NCBI GenBank assembly: GCA_963677785.2 | Contig: CAXXDH010000002.1 | Location: forward strand, 372,001 to 436,000 | DNA length: 64,000 bases | Direction: 5' to 3' | Source of the DNA: G963665495 sp963677785 | Lineage (GTDB): Bacteria; Desulfobacterota; Desulfovibrionia; Desulfovibrionales; Desulfovibrionaceae | Part shown: in pieces, positions 60,700 through 64,000 of the stretch | Position numbering within the stretch: the first letter of the stretch is position 1 | Layout: the number at the start of each line of letters is the position of its first letter | Translations under genes and position numbers: made by a program | Notes under the pieces: model-generated | Told to the model about the DNA's origin: nothing | Seen by the model: only the letters and a program-made list of their open reading frames with translations | Database searches by the model: none

Positions 60700-61363
60700 T
60701 CAGACTGTACCCGGCTCCGCGGATGGTATGCAGAAGTTGTTTTCCAAAACCCTTGTCTATTTTCTGGCGCAAGCGGCTGATGTGCACGTCGATGACATTG
60801 GTCTGCGGGTCAAAGGAGTAGTCCCATACTTTTTCCAGAAGCATGGTGCGTGTTACGATGGATCCGGCATGGCGCATCAAATATTCGAGCAGGGCGAATT
60901 CTTTGGGCTGCAGGTCGATGACCTTGTTGGCGCGGCGTACGGTGCGGGATACGAGATCCATCTCAAGGTCGGCGACCGTCAATTTGGTGTTTGCGGCTTC
61001 GATTTTGCCCCGGCGCAGCAGGGCTTCGAGTCTGGCCTGCAGTTCGGCAAAGGCGTAGGGCTTGGTCATATAGTCGTCACCACCAGCGCGAAGGCCCTGT
61101 ACGCGGTCGTCCACTTCGCCGAGGGCGCTCAAGATCAGCACCGGGGTTTTGTTGCCGGTGGAACGCAGCGTTTGAATGATACTCAGGCCATCCATGCCGG
61201 GGAGCATCCGGTCGACGATCAAAGCATCGTAGCTTTCGCCGGCTGCCATGAACAGGCCTTCCTTGCCGTCCGCCGCGTGGTCGACAATGCAACCATTTTC
61301 CTTGAGTCCTTTGACCATGTAGGCCGCGGCCTCGAGGTCGTCTTCAATGACTAGTATGCGCAT
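60686..61363 (-). CDS. OmpR-family response regulator (CusR-like)
   Basis: A 225-residue regulator: receiver RILVIEDDLEAAAYMVKGLK with phosphoacceptor in ALIVDRMLPGMDGLS near 51 and DDYMTKPYAFAEL near 101, and winged helix ELQPKEFALLEYLMRHAGSI / NVIDVHISRLRQKIDKG near 170-210. It resembles CusR/PcoR regulators. It is the first gene of the two-gene operon with the kinase at 59326-60699. No copper efflux genes are near in this window. Confidence 0.92.
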   Translation of the reverse strand: MRILVIEDDLEAAAYMVKGLKENGCIVDHAADGKEGLFMAAGESYDALIVDRMLPGMDGLSIIQTLRSTGNKTPVLILSALGEVDDRVQGLRAGGDDYMTKPYAFAELQARLEALLRRGKIEAANTKLTVADLEMDLVSRTVRRANKVIDLQPKEFALLEYLMRHAGSIVTRTMLLEKVWDYSFDPQTNVIDVHISRLRQKIDKGFGKQLLHTIRGAGYSLNDTD

Positions 61364-62128
61364 CTTTGCTCTCCGATATGAACCTGGGGACAGGTGTTAA
61401 TACACAAAGTATGCTTTGCTTGCGCACAAGTATAACAATCAATACGGGCGCATGTCCACTCCGACCCTTCGTACTCTGCGAGTATTTCAAAGAAAGTCCA
61501 AGGAGTTGAATCCCAATGGATGCAGTGCCGGGAATGGCACGGTATGTTGCGAGTAAATTCATGAAGCAAAATTGTCATTGTCAGTGCCTGCTGCGTGAAA
61601 AATGACGACAACTTGCTGGTTAGAATTGTTAGAGTGAAAAATATTCTGAATAATCCAAACGTTATACCTCTTTGGAGGTGAGGTCTGATATGATTAATGT
61701 GTTCTTTTAATCTGTAACTGGAAAAGTGATTGAAAAAATATTTTCTTTATGTGATATTAATTGTAGTTTTTTTTTCGAATTTTTACCTGAAAAAAAAGTA
61801 TCTGTTGAAGGAGTTGTGATATTAATGAAAAAGTTACAGTTTACTTTTAGTTGTAAATACGTATACCGGGTATCATTCTGGTGATGCGTATCTGTGTAAT
61901 CGTTCCCCTACAGTGCATTCGGTAGCTTTCCCTCTCTTGATTCTTGTGTGTCGGACATGTAACAGAATCGAGAACTTTTGTCCGGCATAGCTCACTTGTT
62001 CAGTCTGTCGATATTATAACCAGTCTCACGTTTATTTCATTCTTTTTGTGGATCTCTTTCAATTCACTAAATGATGATTTGAAAGGTTAAAATAATAAAT
62101 AACTGCAATGCTGAAGAGGTAGACTCTG
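61364..62128. other. AT-rich intergenic region
   Basis: About 765 bases between the two-component operon and the chemotaxis receptor gene, which diverge. It is AT-rich and contains promoters for both presumably. Two short minus-strand frames lie here but lack support. No RNA gene or repeat was recognised. Confidence 0.4.
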
Positions 62129-64000
62129 ATGAATGTAAAAACAAAGCTTTTTATGATGGTTGGATTACCAGTCTTGGCTTTGGCTCTTCTTATGGTTTAT
62201 GGGTCTAATAATTTTAGAGATCTTACAAATTTTATGAACAGAAATAGTTCTCTTCAAAATGAAAAGACTATTATTCTTGATGGATACCATGATATTACGC
62301 AAGCCTATATTGCTTCAGTTAATGCGTTGTCTACTGAAACAGTTGATACGCTTCAGCAATTCATGGACACTAATGCAAAAAGTACCAATCAAGCTCTTGC
62401 AAAGATACAAGAAGTAGCAGCAAATTCTTCAAACCAGATGAAAACGGATCTCAATTCGTTGTCAAAACAAATTGAGAATTGGAACAAAACCAATGAGGCT
62501 TTTTTCGCCTTGGCAACGGGTACGATGGACGCGAATCTTGAACGGGAGAAGGGAGAGCTTAAGGCAAAAGAAGCTTTTACCAATATGCGGAAAACAACTG
62601 AACAGTTGCGCTTGTTGATTTCCAAGAAGCTTGAAGACCCGACAATTGATGCCGAACGACGGATGAAATTGAAGGATGCGCTTTTCAATGTTCTGCAAGG
62701 AGACAGAAGCGCCTATCAAGCCTTTGTGACGTATCTTGAAGTCCTGGCCACTTCCAATGTGCAGCAGGCCAACGAGCTGGCAAAGGTTTTTGATGCAAAG
62801 TTCAAGGAAGCCAAAGAGCTGCTTATTCAGGGCGTGCATCCGTTGGGCAAGGATGGGGATAAGTTGAAAATAGATTTCGCCCTCATGTTTCAGGTTTGGA
62901 GCAGTTCCAGCAAAAAGACAATAGCATTGCACACTGCCAACATGGAAAAGAATCAGTTGCGCATATCAGATTTCGACAAGGCACAGTCAGAGTTTTTTGC
63001 TTTGCAGAATAGTATAAAATTGCTGGATAAAGCCGAAACTGAGCGGGTGGATGGGCAGCTTGTCAAGATGAATGCTTCGATAGAGGATTTTACGAGGGTG
63101 TATAATGCTGCCGCCATTAGCTGTATTGTTATTTCTGTCATTATTACATTGCTTTTTGCACGTAATATAACTGCTCCATTGAAGAAGACGGTTTCTTTTG
63201 CAAAATCTATTGCTGATGGTGATTTCACTGCTACACTCAATATTAGTCAGAAAGATGAAGTCGGTCAGGTTGCCAGAGCTGTGCAACGGATTCCGGAAAC
63301 ACTTAACCGCTTGCAAGACAAGTTGAATACAATGACTGGAACCATCGATGCCGGTCACTTGCGTCACAGGGAAGATGCCTCCGAGTTTCAAGGCGCGTAT
63401 CAGAATTTGATGCACAATGTGAACACGGTCGCAGACGTTTTCACTGGAATTCTTGATACCGTGCCCATGCCGCTGCTTGCATTGGATCATGAGTATACAA
63501 TTTTGTTCATGAACAAATTCGGTGCTGAACTGGACAACGAAAAACCGGAAAGGATTGCAGGGAAAAAGTGTTTCAATATTTTCAACACATCGGATTGCAA
63601 TACGGATAATTGTGCATGCAGGCGGGCAATGGCATCCAAGGCTATCCAATCCTCCGAGACGGATGCGCATCCGCAGGCGGGAGATCTGGAGATAAAATAC
63701 ATAGGCGCGCCCAACTACATGCGTGATGGTACGCTGGCCGGCGCTTTTGAAATGATCATTGATCAGACGGATGCCGTACGTTCTCACACAAAAATGATAG
63801 AAGTGGCGGGGAAAGCCGCTGAAATAGCCGAACGTCTTTCTTCGGCCAGTGATGAGATTTCCGCCCAGGTGGAGGAGTCCAGCAAAGGGGCTGAGGTGCA
63901 ACGCGATCGTTCGACTGAAACCGCCAGCGCCATGGAGGAGATGAACGCGACGGTCCTTGAGGTGGCGCAAAATGCCTCCGATGCGGCGGGCAGCGCTGAA
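62129..64000 (+). CDS. Methyl-accepting chemotaxis protein (cut by window end)
   Basis: The first 624 codons of a chemoreceptor with no stop in the window. Residues 7-28 are TM1 (LFMMVGLPVLALALLMVYGS), followed by a large helical periplasmic domain of about 295 residues, TM2 near 328-345 (ISCIVISVIITLLFARNI), HAMP (PLKKTVSFAKSIADGDFTAT), a PAS domain near 440-550 (ILDTVPMPLLALDHEYTILF) with a cysteine set CFNIFNTSDCNTDNCACRRA, and the start of the methyl-accepting coiled coil (SASDEISAQVEESSKGAEVQ; ASAMEEMNATVLEVAQNASD). AAGAGGT lies before the ATG. The signalling tip is beyond the window end. Confidence 0.92.
   Translation, partial: MNVKTKLFMMVGLPVLALALLMVYGSNNFRDLTNFMNRNSSLQNEKTIILDGYHDITQAYIASVNALSTETVDTLQQFMDTNAKSTNQALAKIQEVAANSSNQMKTDLNSLSKQIENWNKTNEAFFALATGTMDANLEREKGELKAKEAFTNMRKTTEQLRLLISKKLEDPTIDAERRMKLKDALFNVLQGDRSAYQAFVTYLEVLATSNVQQANELAKVFDAKFKEAKELLIQGVHPLGKDGDKLKIDFALMFQVWSSSSKKTIALHTANMEKNQLRISDFDKAQSEFFALQNSIKLLDKAETERVDGQLVKMNASIEDFTRVYNAAAISCIVISVIITLLFARNITAPLKKTVSFAKSIADGDFTATLNISQKDEVGQVARAVQRIPETLNRLQDKLNTMTGTIDAGHLRHREDASEFQGAYQNLMHNVNTVADVFTGILDTVPMPLLALDHEYTILFMNKFGAELDNEKPERIAGKKCFNIFNTSDCNTDNCACRRAMASKAIQSSETDAHPQAGDLEIKYIGAPNYMRDGTLAGAFEMIIDQTDAVRSHTKMIEVAGKAAEIAERLSSASDEISAQVEESSKGAEVQRDRSTETASAMEEMNATVLEVAQNASDAAGSAE

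Noticed and set aside
61351..61611. Minus-strand frames upstream of the CusR-like gene
   Set aside because: They lack ribosome sites and family features and lie in the promoter region of the regulator gene.
61760..61800. A/T-rich dyad (T8 and A8 runs) near 61770-61798
   Set aside because: Homopolymer runs in AT-rich DNA pair by chance; no GC-containing stem to support a terminator.
1..64000. CRISPR arrays, rRNA and tRNA genes
   Set aside because: No regularly spaced direct repeats or tRNA/rRNA-like conserved stretches were found on reading both strands.

Overview
The window looks like chromosome of a sulfate-reducing deltaproteobacterium of the Desulfovibrionales (Desulfovibrio-like). This is inferred from gene content: a complete GAK-type gene set (XXXCH, amphi-Trp, ATP-grasp, HprK-related kinase B, CofD-like), a fused siroheme/uroporphyrinogen III enzyme, a manganese-type pyrophosphatase, indolepyruvate ferredoxin oxidoreductase, many sigma-54 activators and sensor kinases with cysteine motifs. 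Base composition is roughly balanced and coding density is high, with AT-rich gaps only near the right end. No rRNA, tRNA or CRISPR array was seen.

Layout. 0.2-2.5 kb: cupin-type regulator and acyl-CoA synthetase. 2.5-8.4 kb: EamA exporter, SPASM radical SAM protein, then a plus-strand run of response regulator, PIG-L deacetylase, glycosyltransferase and metallo-hydrolase. 8.5-10.1 kb: a pair of paralogous Pro/Gly-rich exported proteins. 10.5-17.9 kb: housekeeping genes (greA, ppaC, cobA-hemD, purN, AMMECR1 protein) with a response regulator and a Tim44-like protein. 18.2-25.4 kb: an NtrC-type regulator, a Nif11-like small protein, and a module of periplasmic binding lipoprotein, sensor kinase and REC-STAS response regulator. 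25.5-29.8 kb: hydrolase, TrmH-like methylase, nadD, proA. 30.1-34.9 kb: TPR protein, iorA, iorB and a NifA-like activator, preceded by an intergenic region crowded with dyads. 35.1-37.4 kb: DksA-like protein and a group II intron with a frameshifted reverse transcriptase, lodged just after a terminator. 37.5-42.9 kb: minus-strand genes for a sugar isomerase, OsmC, aminopeptidase, FAD oxidoreductase and glycosyltransferase.

42.98-54.8 kb is the most interesting part. A seven-gene GAK operon (XXXCH, PHP-like, amphi-Trp, PhoU-kinase fusion, ATP-grasp, HprK-related kinase B, CofD-like) follows phoB-phoR-pstB-phoU on the same strand. Kinases, an ATP-grasp ligase, a CofD-type transferase and a possible phosphoesterase side by side suggest an uncharacterised phosphate-linked modification or signalling pathway. 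Upstream of phoB lie Pho-box-like repeats and then an intact ISL3-type insertion sequence with a perfect 8-bp target duplication.

56.4-64 kb: small exported proteins, a TPR lipoprotein-like gene cluster, a CusRS-type two-component system and the first 624 codons of a methyl-accepting chemotaxis protein that runs off the window.

All functions are assigned by reading motifs and remembered family features; no database search was run.
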